Shown here in pieces: positions 34,265 to 46,192 of a DNA stretch of 64,000 nt. This stretch comes from Shinisaurus crocodilurus (taxonomy: Eukaryota > Chordata > Lepidosauria > Squamata > Shinisauridae). The DNA is taken from contig CM037877.1 in the NCBI GenBank assembly GCA_021292165.1, positions 162,723,580 to 162,787,579 of the forward strand, given 5' to 3'. Each line of letters starts with the position of its first letter. Within the stretch, counting starts at the first letter, position 1. The translations under genes were made by a program, and so were the position numbers. The notes beneath the pieces were generated by a model, which did no database searches, was not told where the DNA came from, and saw only the letters and a list, made by a program, of their open reading frames with translations.

Positions 34265-34769
34265 AATGTAGGCACCTGGTGAGCCTCTCTAGAGAGGGCA
34301 CCACAACCGGGGTGCCAACAGAAAAGTAGCTACCTGCCTCAGCTCATTTGGCTGGGGGCACCCAGAGAAGGGCCTGTGAAGATGATCTTAAGGTTCAGGC
34401 AGGTATATAGTAAAGAGAAATGTGGTAGCCCTAATATTAACAAAGTTAGAAGTAGGTTCTAACTAAATAGGTATTCCTAAGCTCACAATGACCGGGCTCA
34501 ATCACATGGCTCCTTGGAGGGCATCCCAAGGGCCATAGGGTATTCCAGGCCTCCCTCTCTGCAGGCAGAAAGGGGGATCATGAGTCAGAGGACAAAGTCT
34601 GCCGCCAGAAGCCACCTTGTTGCAGTGGCAGAAAGCTTTGCTGCCATTGCTCCTCCACCATTGGTGCGCTGAAGGCATTAGGGAGAAAAAAATGAGTGTG
34701 CCCAGGTGGATTGAGGGAAGCCGTCAATCCTCAGGGCCCGAAGCCCCTTCATTCTCCTGACACCCCCCC
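34265..34769. other. no gene seen
   Basis: Unassigned sequence. Confidence 0.35.
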
Positions 34770-34777
34770 CCCAAGTG

Positions 34778-34944
34778 CAGGGCCGGTGCTACCATTAGGC
34801 CAACTAGGCAGCTGCCTAGGGCACAGGGCTAAAAGGGGCACCAGAAACGCCTTGAAAAAAAATACAGCGCTCTCAAGTGGGAAGGGGGGGGGCGCTAAAT
34901 ATCTGATCTTGCCTAGGGCACCAAACTGCCTTGCACCGGTCCTG
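34778..34944. mobile_element. hAT-type MITE, 167 bp
   Basis: CAGGGCCGGTGCTACC..CTTGCACCGGTCCTG inverted ends, with an exact 8-bp duplication CCCAAGTG (34770-34777, 34945-34952). GCCTAGGGCAC-type subterminal motifs tie it to the larger element at 16189. Confidence 0.85.
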
Positions 34945-34952
34945 CCCAAGTG

Positions 34953-36510
34953 TGTGTGGGAGGAAATGGTAGCCGCTGGAGCTGGCGTAGTGAATTTCCC
35001 TCCCATAGGAACTAAGCAGGGCGGGGTAGATTAAAAAGTGAAAAAGAAAAGCCTGGCCAATGAACTGGAAATAAAACCCACCCCACCACCTTTCACCTTG
35101 GCAGCATGACCCCGGAAGGGCATGGAAGTGGCAGTCTGCCACAAACTCTCTGCCCCGCCCCCTGCCAACCTCTGCAGGATTGCTCTACCTGTATGTTTGC
35201 ACACGTGAGGCTTAGGGCTGGGGAATGCTGGGATTTGTAGGACTTTTTCTTTCTTTCCAGAAATGCATAGGGCTGCGCCTTTAAAATACTTTCTGCTTGC
35301 ATACAAAAATGCCTCTTGCCCCCTTTCTCTTCCATACCAGCTGTTAGACATTCATATGCAAATAGCTCCAGTGACTCAACGTCAATCTGAGCCTCACATA
35401 TGAAAATGCTTTAGTGTTTGAACGAAACACTAGATGGCAATGGTCATTCATCCAAGAGTATTCCACCTTCTCTCAATCGCTCTACCATTTGGTTGAAATC
35501 TAAGCAGGTTCTTGCTCTCTATCAGTAGTTGAAATCCTACTTCCCTCTTCCAGAAAGAGTTCCCCCCCCCACCCCATCTGTTTGCTGTGTTTTGAGGTGG
35601 AATTATCCCCAATTTTTTGAAGACAAATAAAATATTCTTGGAGATTCATATGCAGAGGCATTAAAAAAAATAATCCTATGTGTATGTAATACCCCTACGT
35701 GAACCGACAAGTTTGGGGCCACCAGTTTTTAGAAAATCCAGAAGGTTTCCCCTAGATTCATTCTCACTGAAGCCGATAGTCCTGATGGGAATTTTGAGAA
35801 CCAATTGGAGTACAACATTGTACAGAAATTACATGTAGTGCCTGCCTGGAGGATGGGATCACAGGGAGAAACTTCAGCAGGAGCACACAACTGGAGCCTG
35901 CAAGAAAACGTTGCCGTTTGGAGTGCTTCTGTCCACCGTTCCAGTCAGGAATGGTCGCATCCATTATGTTCCCCTTTATTCCCACTCCCACCCAGTGTTC
36001 CGTCCCACTTCCCTCCCCCTCCCCCACCCCCACCCCAACAGTCAGCATTCTGTGGGCACTGAGCATGCTTAGTCCTCATCGGATTGTTTTTGGGGTTCTC
36101 CCCTTTAGGGTCCCCCCCCCCCAGATTGTATACTTCTGCAAACCTCCGAGCCTGCTGATACCCCCCTTTCAGCGTGAGAGGTGCCATTTTGGCTACATAA
36201 GCAACGGCACTCACAGCCTGAATGTCAGAAATAGATGGGGGGGGGGTGATACGATGGGAACTGCCCTGCAGTGATTTCCACAATGGCCGGGGTAAGCTCT
36301 TTGCATCCTCTGCGAACCTAGAAATGGCTGTGGCTTTTCACCTGGAGATTCAAGCAACCTATTCATATATGTGAACTATCCCTGCAATGATAAAATAATT
36401 AGGTGATCTGAGTATGTACACCCTTGACCATCATCTTTACAGCAGGTTGTTTGCATATATATATATATATATTTTAAAAAAATTGTAAAGCACTTAGTAT
36501 AATTTAAGTG
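34953..36510. other. no gene seen
   Basis: Unassigned. Block 35216-35280 (GGCTGGGGAATGCTGGGATT..CAGAAATGCATAGGGCTGCG) may be a worn relative of the palindrome at 31636. C/G-runs at about 36112 and 36237 break up open frames. Confidence 0.35.
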
Positions 36511-36517
36511 ACTGACA

Positions 36518-36602
36518 ATGCAATCCTATACATGTCTACTCAAAAGGAAGTCCCATTGAATTCAGTGGGGCTACTCCCAAGTAAGTGGGTATAGGATTGT
36601 AG
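36518..36602. repeat. palindromic MITE (type 1)
   Basis: GCAATCCTATACATGTCTAC..GTCCCATTGAATTCAGTGGG..GTAAGTGGGTATAGGATTGT, a well preserved copy. Confidence 0.7.
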
Positions 36603-36604
36603 CC

Positions 36605-37055
36605 GGGCAGCACAATCCTATGGCTGCTAGACAGCGTCTAGATAGCCATAGGATTTTTTGGATTCCCAGCTACGAAGTTGGAAAATTGTTCTGACCTTGG
36701 GGATCGGCACTTGGATCCCCCTCCCCACCCTCGCAGCCAGCATGGAAAGAACCTCACCAGCTGCTTCTCCAAGGTCGTAAAAGCAACCTAGGAGGAAGGG
36801 TTTAGTAGGCATTGGGGGGGGGGGGGTGAGGAGGAGAGGAGACCGGTGCCGCCAAGATATCCTGGTGGTGCCTCATCCTCCCTCTCTAAAGTGCTGCACA
36901 TAGACAGCCGAAATTGACCATCTAAGTGTTTTGTAGAGAGAGTAGTGCAGAGGCAATTTTCACCTCTGCTCTCCTCCCACGCTCCATAGGATGCCCATAA
37001 TCCTCTGAGTTCAGTGGGTTCCGGGCATCACCCCCATAACATTGTGCCCTAAATA
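36605..37055. repeat. non-autonomous DNA transposon (type 3)
   Basis: Starts GGGCAGCACAATCCTATGGC and ends ACATTGTGCCC, which are loosely inverted. TCCATAGGATGCCCATAATCC..GAGTTCAGTGGG resembles the left part of 45258-45440, inverted. A G-run lies at 36814-36826. Confidence 0.4.
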
Positions 37056-37059
37056 CACC

Positions 37060-37678
37060 ATATTGACTGTCTGATTTCTTTTCAGTCTTATGAACCATTG
37101 CGTAACTAGTGTGTGGGGTGTTTGTAAAAGAAAGAAAGAAAGAACGAAAGAACTGATTACTCTACCAGGATGCTGCAGCTCTCATTTCACTTGACTGTAG
37201 CAGCAGCTAAATGAAAACCCAGATTGGTTATATAGGCACACAAAGAGAAATAAACAACTCTTGCATACTTCACAGAAGAGGAATGTATTTAAGGTGGCTT
37301 TGGGAACTCATGAATTCATCGCCCACTTTCCTTGGCCATCAAAACAATACTTTTATGAAACATTAAGCAAAATGGTAACTTTATTGCACTAGCAGTGCAT
37401 TAGGAAACTGCTTAGCTATCACTTTAAGAGCGTGCTTTTTTTTTTTTTAACTAAAGGTTTTTTTAAAAATTGGCATTATAGATTTATAATAACTGGAACA
37501 GCTGAACCAAAAAACAACAACCCAGTTCTTGGAATATTGTAGTAATAAAGAAGAATGCAGCTTATGGGCTATTTGTTATAAAAGAATGTGTGGAATTGAG
37601 TTTTCATTCCACTGTGCTCCTTAAACAATTTTTGGAATAACTGCAGCCAACCATCTTTTTTCATAATTTTCAGGCTAC
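37060..37678. other. no gene seen
   Basis: Unassigned; a (GAAA)n-like run at about 37130-37150 and a T-run at 37438-37449. Confidence 0.35.
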
Positions 37679-37679
37679 A

Positions 37680-37823
37680 TAGAATCATAGAGCTGGAAGG
37701 GGCCGTGTAGGCCAATTGGTCCAAACCGCTGCTCAATGCAGGAAATCCAGAGCTAGAGCATCCTCAATAGATGGCTGTCCAGCATCTGCTTGAAGACCTC
37801 CAGTGACAGAGAGCTCCGCAGGT
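37680..37823 (-). repeat. CR1 LINE 3' end, left part
   Basis: On the minus strand this is the CR1 3' terminus: CTTCAAGCAGATGCTGGACA, CTGCATTGAGC, GGCC..CCTTCCAGCTCTATGATTCT. The element is interrupted after 37823 by a hAT insertion and resumes at 38184. Confidence 0.7.
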
Positions 37824-38183
37824 CAGTGCTAGCTCCAGGTTTTGTAGTACCCTTGGGCAGGACACTCTCAATGGGCTCCTTCCTCAGTGAATCTACCTTC
37901 TCACTGCCATTGTCACCAGCTGCTCTTGCTCCTCTTCCTCTTTCTCGTAACTGCTATCGCTTGCTTGCTTGACAGACAGAGAGCCAGTGAGCAAGGAGGC
38001 CGTGACATCTACTGCTCCTCCTTCTCCACCAGCATTGTCTGGGTCAGAGTGAGAAGCAGGTGAACAGGCAGGTTGCCATGGTGAAGAGGAGGAGCAAGTC
38101 CAGGGTGCTCTTGCCAGAGGGCCCCTGCTGGGATGTGGCCCTCAGCAGGTGCCCAACCATGCCTACCTTTGACCCTGAGCCTG
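37824..38183. mobile_element. hAT-type element, 360 bp
   Basis: CAGTGCTAGCTCCAGGTTTT at one end and CCCTGAGCCTG at the other, with an 8-bp duplication CCGCAGGT / CCTCAGGT (7 of 8). It is the same family as the inverted copy at 60353-60703, and is inserted in the CR1 fragment. Confidence 0.75.
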
Positions 38184-38216
38184 CCTCAGGTAATTGGTTC
38201 CATTGCCAAAATGCTC
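38184..38216 (-). repeat. CR1 LINE, right part
   Basis: AGGTAATTGGTTCCATTGCC continues the CR1 sequence broken at 37823. Confidence 0.55.
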
Positions 38217-38655
38217 GTCTTTTCAATATGTTTTACTGGGTTTCAACTGATTGTATATTATCAGAGATGAATTTGCTAGAAATGGAAAGGTCCAGCAGTG
38301 CCTACGACAGAAGAATGGTTGGTCAAGATGCTGGAGCTGGCAGAGATGGCCAAACTCACATCATTAATCAGAGAAAGGTCAACATCCACGTTTATTATGA
38401 GTGGAAACCTCTAATTGACTTTTTGCAGAGACTGGAAAATAAGGATTTGTTTGTTTGTGGATTTATGGAATAATAAGTGAATTTGGGACAACGGGAAGAA
38501 AGAGATTTCCCATTCTGATTATCGAGTAAGAAAAATTATTGTTACCTATATTTGCTGTAGAAGAAAATCGGAGGTCTATTTTGTTTTGTTAATTGCTATA
38601 TGTTTGATATTATGTGTTTGTTTTATATAGAAATAAAATTTAAAACTTAAAAAGA
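38217..38655 (+). mobile_element. L1 LINE 3' end (5'-truncated)
   Basis: The end of L1 ORF2 is readable: a TEEWLVKMLELAEMAKLTSL-type segment at about 38300-38370, then in a second frame a YYEWKPLIDFL-like stretch, so a frameshift separates the two. A 3' UTR with an AATAAAATTTAAAAC end (38630-38645) follows. The 137-codon frame at 38060-38473 is a chimera of hAT, CR1 and L1 sequence, not a gene. The L1 piece starts right after the CR1 remnant. Confidence 0.75.
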
Positions 38656-38689
38656 AGAGATGAATTTGCTGAATAGTTAATAGGTTATT

Positions 38690-38860
38690 CACCTGCTGAA
38701 GAATCACAGGATCTCAAATGCATCCCAGGACATGCTCTGAGAGCATAAGATGCACCCACCTTGGTGAAGCTAAGCAGGGCTAGGTCTGTGCCTAGATGGG
38801 ATCCATTAACACAGAAGGTTTCCCATACAGACTTGGATGCAAATGTGTATCTAGTACATT
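38690..38860 (+). repeat. diverged 5S-like SINE
   Basis: GTGAAGCTAAGCAGGGCTAG and TGCCTAGATGGGATCC echo the 5S internal promoter region, with more change than at 28722 and a different tail. Confidence 0.5.
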
Positions 38861-39140
38861 GTTGTCTGGACAAGATCCAGTTGCCTCACTATCTACACTG
38901 AATGCCATTGGTGGGGACAGGCTTTCCCAATCCCACCCACTCTCTTGTGCTACTACGTAGTAATCCACAACATTTTAATGTGGCACTCCTGATAGCTATG
39001 AGGAGCCCACACTGTCTGATTAGTATCATTCTTCAACTGTGAGAAAACATCCACAAACAAGGCCACACACACCCTACACTCACTCACACTCACCCCCAAA
39101 GCATGCGGAGAAAAAAAGGAGGACACTGTCTTTTCTATTA

Positions 39141-39384
39141 CAGTAATACCTTGGATTGCAAGTAACTTGGTTTGAGAGCGTTTTGCAAGACAAGCAAATT
39201 TTAAAATATTTATTTATTTACTTGATATACAAACGACATCTTGCAATACAAGTACTGTAGTACGGCTTAAATTAAAAATCTCTGTACAAATTTTTTTGGG
39301 GGGGATTTCATTTTGATATAAGAGTGTTTGGGATTGCAAGCACGTTTCCGGAACGAATTATGCTCTCAATCCAAGGCATGACTG
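39141..39384. mobile_element. pogo/Tigger-type MITE
   Basis: CAGTAATACCTTGGATTGCA at the left; the right end (CAATCCAAGGCATGACTG) is its inverse. TA dinucleotides flank it (39139-39140, 39385-39386). The interior repeats TTGCAAGACAAGCAAA-like motifs. No transposase remains. Confidence 0.75.
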
Positions 39385-39389
39385 TACAG

Positions 39390-39530
39390 AAGAACAGCAT
39401 GGCTGAGTCAGAGTAAAGGCCTCTGTAGTCCTGCATTCTGTTCCCAAAGTGGCCAACCAGATGCCTCTAGGAAGCCCAGTAGCAGACCTTGAGTGCAATA
39501 GCAGGTCATGTTCTCCACCCCCACCTGCAG
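39390..39530. repeat. dispersed repeat family A
   Basis: AGAACAGCATGGCTGAGTCA..AAAGGCCTCTGTAGTCCTGC..AGTGGCCAACCAGATGCCTC, matching the start of 29763. Confidence 0.45.
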
Positions 39531-42490
39531 CCAGAAGTGGTACAATCAATCTTCAGGATTCTACAGCCTTTCAGGACTCTGTCACCTCCTTCTACTGCAG
39601 CTGTAGCCAAGGCCTTCACTTCTGCATGGGAGTGAATAACTGAAGTGCATTAAGGGAAGAACTTTACCAACGCCTCTGGGCGGGGGTGTGTTGTAGTTAC
39701 TAACTGAAGTTTATAGTAAAGGAAAGTTCTGCCAATGACACTGTCACTATTCACGCTGGATAGAACAGCTTGCACCTAAGAAAGTCAGTGGATGGAACCA
39801 GTGTTGTTGGTTCTTGCTTAATGCAAAATCTGGCCTGTGTTAAAAGTTAGGTTTTTAAGGGCTTTAAATCATGTGGAATCTATCTTTGCTACACACACAC
39901 ACCAGTCCCATTCTGGCTGGTTGCATTTATGTATGCATATCTGAAGTATGTCCCATGTAATACTTTGGTACTCTAACTTGTGTATAATAAGTAGTTTCTT
40001 TTTGTTTAGTGAATGCTTTAGTGTACAGATTCACAGGCAGGAAATCAGTAGATTTATTTCAGATCTTTCCTGCTTTCATTATCCTATTTCCTTTGCATGC
40101 ACACCAGATGCAAGAGGAGGGGAGCAAATAACCTCTCTCCAGATGCAGTTAGAGGCAAACTATTCCTGATCCACTGAGATCAGTTCCTTATGTTCACTGA
40201 AAAAAGTTGAAAATACATTGTGTTCCCAGAAGAAATTTCAGTGGGTAAGTTCAGCACTGTAATTATTCTGAAGATTCTGGGTAGGCAGCAACAGAGTGGT
40301 TTGAACTTTTGAGTAGTTTGTAGGATTCTTTGGGTCCTTTACCTCTTATAGGAATTTAAGCTGGTGTTTCCAAAGTGTTCCAAGAAATGATATGCAGTGA
40401 AAGTCTCTGTTTTTGCACTGGAATTTGAATTCATTAATTCACTCAGTTATTATGGAGAATCAACACCAGTGCCAAATGGACATTCCAGTCTAGGGTGGCC
40501 AGATGCAAAAGAGGGCAAGGCTCCTGCACCTTTCATAGCTGTATAGAATCACACTTCTGGGAACACAATTTTGTTTCCTTGCAAAATTGCCATGTCTTTT
40601 GCCACTGCCATGGCAAATTTGGTGGGGGGCAGAGGGCTGCAAAAGCAGCCATGGGGCCCCTCATGTGCGCTGTGACCCACATGTTGCCCACCCCTATAGA
40701 TATTGAAAAGCATGGGGTACAAGACAGAGAATCTTATAGGATCCCAGGAAGACAATCAATCGCATCACCTCCTAGAGATGACTGGAATCTGATGTCATTT
40801 CCTACATGCTTTTTATTGTAAGTATTAGTTGTTCTTATGTAGACTTTTTATCTACTATGAGGGCCCATTGGGTTGGAGGGTGTGATATACATTTCAGCAA
40901 ATAAATAAATAAATAAATAACTGTGCTCAACATTGGCTGGATTATGTCCATATAGCCTAGCCAATATTTAAGACAGTTCCATAGATTTCAATAAGAGTGA
41001 TTGTCAGCAGCACATGCTTAAACCTCTCGCTGCAACCCATGAGGCTTTAAAATGTTTACCATTGGCTGGATCATGTCTTGTGTTTATAGTAAATTCTCTA
41101 CTTTTTCAGTAGTACTGAGAGAACTTTTATGACCAGCATGATCTACTGTCCACATCCTGTTACTCAGAACATCTTCAAATTCTTCATTACTAGAAGCCCC
41201 CCCCCCCCCCCCGTCATGGAGGTCTTGCCAGACAGTGCAAAAGTCTTGAATATTAGAGCCTCTTTTCCTCCAGCCCTCAGAAAGATGAACACTCTTCCTT
41301 TAGCTTCTGTATCCTTTTCGGATTGTTCCAGTTGTGCTACCTGACATTTTATTTCCTTTGGTCCCTTATTAAAGTGTTCCCATACTTATAAAAACTGGAT
41401 TCCAGAAGCATCCCTTAAGCTTCCCAGTAAAATAATAAGCAAGGACTTCATTTTTCCAAACCCTGTGTTGTAACTTTGGATGACACCAGCTAGACATTAA
41501 TTCAAACAGTCTGTGTTTGGCTGGAGCAAGGCATGGATATATTTCTCTACTTGAGGTCCCAAATCTCTCTTAATGTTGCTACTGTTTAACTGGGCTTCAG
41601 CTAGGAATATGAGGGGAATTAGTTACGGTTAGGAGGAGCTTGTGTAAGCTTGGGTGAGGATGGTGTTTAGGTCAGATTGGCCATGAGCTTGTTTCTTCAA
41701 GATAAGAAGAATGTATAAGAATCATTTAGTCACCAAAGGCCCCAGTTCAAATATACTCATGTCATGTGCCATAACAGCTTGTGACAATGATAGGGGATAT
41801 GCAATGCAATGAAGATAGAAATAAATGGCCCCACCCACCCAGACAAAGATGAATGGATAGCATCAGGTGCCTTCATGTCTGACTCTCATTGCGGTGCAAA
41901 TATGTTTCTGGAGGTGCATCTGCATCCTGTTTGTACATGCCATTCTGTTCCAGCAAGCAAATCCATGTGAGGAAAGCTACTACTCTGCATGTATCTCACT
42001 TGCTGGATCAGGACATCTATATGTAAAAAATGAATACTGGAGGAATGGTACGTTATTCTCACATTTTGGGAAGCATTTGTAGAGGGAAAGGATGGTATAT
42101 TAATTCATTTTTCTGTAGAAAAGAGGGGAAACTCTCTGTTCCTAGAAAAGCAGTAGATCAGAGTGAAGGCTAACCTAGAACCTTTCTCCCTGAGATGCTA
42201 GCTTTCCATAGGGTGTGGCCGTTCCACAATCAAGAAAAGGGTTATGCTTTTCTTTTCTTTTTAAACCCCATTGACTTCAACAGAGCTCTTAGCTCTGCGT
42301 TAGATTGTGGCCATTTTTGACATGGGGCAGGACTGAAACATGCAGACAACCATTTACAGTCTGAAGTGTGGTTCAGGAAAGCCACCTGGTGTATCTGAAC
42401 ATGTAAATTAGCCTTCAGAATAAGAGCCCCTGTTTCCTTTCATTTACTGCAGTGCTTCTTTAGCTGCCAAATATTTTTTGTATGTAAGAA
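39531..42490. other. no gene seen
   Basis: Long unassigned stretch. An (AAAT)n run lies at 40898-40920 and a C-run at 41199-41212. Short frames such as 40495-40821 show no domain. No exon is supported. Confidence 0.4.
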
Positions 42491-42496
42491 AGGGAG

Positions 42497-42630
42497 GGGG
42501 AGCATGTGGCCCTCCAGATGTTGTTTGACTGCAGCTCCCAGCATTTCTCACCATTGGCTATGCTGGCTGGGGCTGGTGGGAGTTGCAGTCCACCAACCTC
42601 TGGAGGGTGACATGTTCCCCACCCCTGATG
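42497..42630. mobile_element. hAT-type MITE
   Basis: GGAGCATGTGGCCCTCCAGA..CTCTGGAGGGTGACATGTTCC foldback with centre CTATGCTGGCTGGGGCTGG, the family of 8879. No clean target duplication seen. Confidence 0.55.
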
Positions 42631-43520
42631 TAAGAGAACTAAGTGAAGCAATGGAGATACTGAGTGTAAATGTAAAGCTTCCAAAAAACAAAATGACTCT
42701 AAGATGGCAAAATGAATTGCCAAAAGCAGCAGGGAGTTAGGTAAATTTGGCAAATGCCCCGATGTTTTCTTTCTACTAAAACAGCATTTCTTACACTTTT
42801 GATTGGTGAATGAGATTATCAGAAAGACAGCAGCTCATCTTTCTTCAGTGTTGTTATTAAAATATGGGGTGAATTCTACTACTCTACAAGATTCTTCTTT
42901 TCCTTCTTATTTTCTGAAAAGTAATGAGAACTGGTGTTTGGGGTATATTCTTGTCTCCAAGAACCAGCATGTGGGAGCTGGAGGAGGCAAGGCAATAAAG
43001 AAACATTTGTTCTATCTGTTCTATAGGATTGCTGGAAGTGGCATCTCTGCATGCCTTATAAAATACTTGAGTCCAATTTATTCACCAGCTTTATTGCATG
43101 CCATATACATTTCATAGTTAATGAAACTTAAGTGGACCATTTCAAATGGCTTTATTTCCCTCCCCACCATCCCTTTTGTTGCGCATTGTTTGACACTAGG
43201 CCAGAAAAAGCAGTTTTCTGAAAAGCAGAAAAAGAGCCTGAAGAATGTTTTACCCAACGGTTCCCTCCCTTGGAAAAGCTATAATATTGAAATGGTTCTA
43301 CAATAGAAATCCTTTACAAATGTACAGGTTTGTGATGCTTTGTAATTAACTGAATTGTAATACAGTACTTACAATATGCAAGACAAACTGTTTACAAAAG
43401 GAGAAACAGGAAGTATAATCTCTGTAACCCTGTGGGTTCATGCTTTGAGAAACACGCCCAGCTAATTTCTACATGGCTCAAGTTCATTCAGTGGTGAAAT
43501 TGACTAGATACAGGCCTGTG
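42631..43520. other. no gene seen
   Basis: Unassigned. The 104-codon frame at 42803-43117 has no recognisable motif. Confidence 0.35.
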
Positions 43521-43522
43521 GC

Positions 43523-43676
43523 TCACGCTGGCTCAGCTTGTCTGAGCATGGAAAGCTAAGCAGGGTCAGGCCTGGTTATTACTTGGATGGGAGACCCCTC
43601 CTCTAGTTTCCTGCATTGAGCAGGGGGTTGGACTTGATAGCCTTGTAGGCTCCTTCCAACTCTATATCTCTGAAAT
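43523..43676 (+). repeat. 5S rRNA-derived SINE
   Basis: Almost the same as 28722-28868: TGGAAAGCTAAGCAGGGTCA, TATTACTTGGATGGGAGACC, then TTTCCTGCATTGAGCAGGGG. The similarity across head and tail shows that both belong to one subfamily. Confidence 0.85.
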
Positions 43677-43679
43677 CCT

Positions 43680-44485
43680 AGAGAGGGCAAGGATATACAC
43701 CATTCAAAGAAAAAAACAAAACAGGTTTTTAAAAAATCTCCTTGACATAGTAAGGAATAGATAGAACTTTTTTTTTTAAGGGCTACGTGATAGAGTAGAC
43801 ACATCCCTTACCCCACATATATATGTTGGATCCAGAATTAGGTGCATGCAGAAGCAGACTTACCCACCCCTCCTCCCCTCTGCAGCCCTGGGAAATTGTG
43901 TGTGTGTAACCCCCTTGTTCTGCACATGATGGGAGAGAGGAGTCTATTAGCTATCACTACTGGTAGTTATCATGACTGGTGGTGGCATAGGCACTATTCG
44001 ATAACTGTTCATAATAAATACAACTGGAGCTCCAGCACGGCTCAGCCCACTCACCCTCAGCCCAGCTGTAAGGACAAGCAATGGGTGAGGTAGCTACAGC
44101 CTCTGCCACCACCACCACCATCATCCACACCCCTTATGTGTAAATCAGAGGTACTAGGGATAAGGAAGATAGCGGTGGCTTCAGCCACCTGGTCCAGCTC
44201 TTCTCTTTACTGTGCTCGGCCATTAAAAAATGATACATTTTTTTAAATGATACATTTTTTTAAAAAAAAAAAGGGGGGGAAGCCAGTGTCAGCCACAGCG
44301 TTTCCTCCAGGGCACATGGGAAATGGCATTTGCCTCTCCATGCTGAGAGCTGAGCCTGACTCTACCTCCTCAGCACTCTTAACACCTCATGCGGCAGGAA
44401 ACAAAAAGTAACAGTGTGTCCCATGGCAATGACAGCTCTACCGTACCACTTCAAAATCTCTGAAAATGTGTAGCTTAGTAGCCAC
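43680..44485. other. no gene seen
   Basis: Unassigned, with a (CCA)n run at about 44105-44120 and A-runs near 44262. Confidence 0.35.
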
Positions 44486-44489
44486 AGGG

Positions 44490-44620
44490 TTGGATCCAGA
44501 CTTAGTCATGCCTAGAGAGTAAACCCATTGAGGTCGATGGGACTTAAGTTATTCATGACAAACTTGTCCCATTGATTTCAGTGGGTCTACTGTAAGTATG
44601 AGCAAGTCTGGATCCAATGC
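44490..44620. repeat. palindromic MITE (type 2)
   Basis: TTGGATCCAGACTTAGTCAT at the left and AGCAAGTCTGGATCCAA at the right, with paired CCCATTGA blocks inside; second copy of the element at 1191. Confidence 0.65.
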
Positions 44621-45255
44621 ATAGTCTGTACGTTGTCACAGTAGGGTAAGATTTTTTTTTTTACCCACATGGGCTGACAAAAGGTGGAAAGAAAAATGGT
44701 TAACTATTGAAATCTAAAGACAACAGAAATGAAGAAATACAGATTAAGGTTAAACCCAAAGTACAGATGACACCCCTCCCCCCAAAACCAGAGTGTTTAT
44801 GTAGGAATGCAATATATTTAACAAAAATCAAGACTAACAACAAAAAAAGCCCCTATAAAAGAGTTTCAAGTCTTCCCAGCAGTGGGGAATAAATGCACTC
44901 TGGGGGACATATCACATCTGCTAGTTTCCTCTCTTCCCCACAGTACAGTAAATTGATGCTGGTTTTTGTTTTGAATACAGACAACATTCTTGGAAAGGCA
45001 AAATGAAACCATGGTGGTATAGCAAGAACAGGGATTTCTCCTAAATCTCACATTGCACTTTTATTATATGACTCCATTGAGCATTCGTTTGTGTTATGAT
45101 TTATATTATTTTTTCGGTCCGACATGAAATATTTTGTTCTTAAAAACCTGTTTAAGGATTTGAATTTCCCTGGCAGAGCAAAAACATTCTCCCCATTGGT
45201 TGAGGTAATTGTGACATCAGTGCTGCTCAACCCCCTGCAGTGTGTGTGTGTGTAG
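44621..45255. other. no gene seen
   Basis: Unassigned; a T-run at 44651-44661. Confidence 0.35.
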
Positions 45256-45257
45256 AT

Positions 45258-45440
45258 AGGATAATAACAGTGGGATCCAATGTGGCTGCCCGTAACTCTC
45301 TGAAGTCGGAGGATTATGGGCATCCTATCGAGGATGGAAGGAGCGCAGAAGCAAAGGTTGCCTTTGCACTTCTCTGGCACCCTGACCTTTCCTATGGCTG
45401 TCCAGACAGCATCTAGTGACCATAGGATCATGCCCTAAAT
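45258..45440. repeat. DNA transposon fragment (type 3)
   Basis: GAGGATTATGGGCATCCTAT..CCTATGGCTGTCCAGACAGC..GACCATAGGATCATGCCC, related by eye to parts of 36605-37055. Confidence 0.4.
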
Positions 45441-45540
45441 GTCTTATATATTATTTGTACTAACACTGAAATGGTTCTGACACACAAGCAACAGGGATAT
45501 CTCACTGAACAACTTTTCTTTTCTCACAGCATCTACCCAT

Positions 45541-46184
45541 CAGGGATGTTGAAGAGTCCTTGGTCTCGAGTCACGAGTCTTTGGACCTGAGTCTCGAGTC
45601 CGAGTCCTTGGTCCAAAATGGTGACTCACGACTCACGAGTCACTCCCAAAGCTGACTCCACGAGTCCCTATTAAAATCAATGGGGGTTTCCCCAACAAAA
45701 TAAGGCTATTTCAGATGTGTGGCTTAAATAAATTCTAGGCACAAGTGTGCCTTTTTATTTCAAAACTCTGCAACTGATTTTGGCAAGAACAGACCAGGCA
45801 GACAAACCCAAAATAACCAGACAGGCAGAGGAGACAGGAAACCCCAAAGCAGGCAGGCATAGGCCTTTGTCTTGGACAATTCAATTCAATTCAAACTGTG
45901 GAACTGGTTAAGAAGAGACCAGGCAGGCAGAGGAGGCCGGGAACCCCAAACAAGCAGGCATGTCTGAAAGGTTGCATTTTAGGAAAATGATTTTTAAAAA
46001 TAAAGTTGCTGTACTTCCTAAAACCTATCCATGTTGCATTTGAGGAACACGAGTCCTTGGTCTCGAGTCCCGAGTCGAGTCTCGAGTCCCATTAAAAATA
46101 TTGGGACTCAAGTCTGACTCGAGTCAGAGGGGGGACTCAGTCTGACTCACGAGTCGAGTCCTCGAGTCCGAGTCCCCATCCCTG
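45541..46184. mobile_element. hAT-type element with GAGTC arrays, 644 bp
   Basis: CAGGGATG and CATCCCTG termini, with an exact 8-bp duplication CTACCCAT (45533-45540, 46185-46192). Both subterminal zones (45555-45670 and 46045-46180) are packed with CGAGTC/GACTC motifs in both orientations. The core has a duplicated AGACCAGGCAG..CAGGCAGGCAT block. There is no transposase frame. Confidence 0.85.
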
Positions 46185-46192
46185 CTACCCAT

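Noticed and set aside
38060..38473. 137-codon plus-strand frame ending in an L1-like peptide
   Set aside because: It runs through a hAT element, a CR1 remnant and an L1 3' end, so it is not a gene.
43523..43600. Functional 5S rRNA gene
   Set aside because: Only the internal promoter region matches 5S; the 3' end is replaced by a LINE-like tail and a twin copy exists, so it is a SINE.
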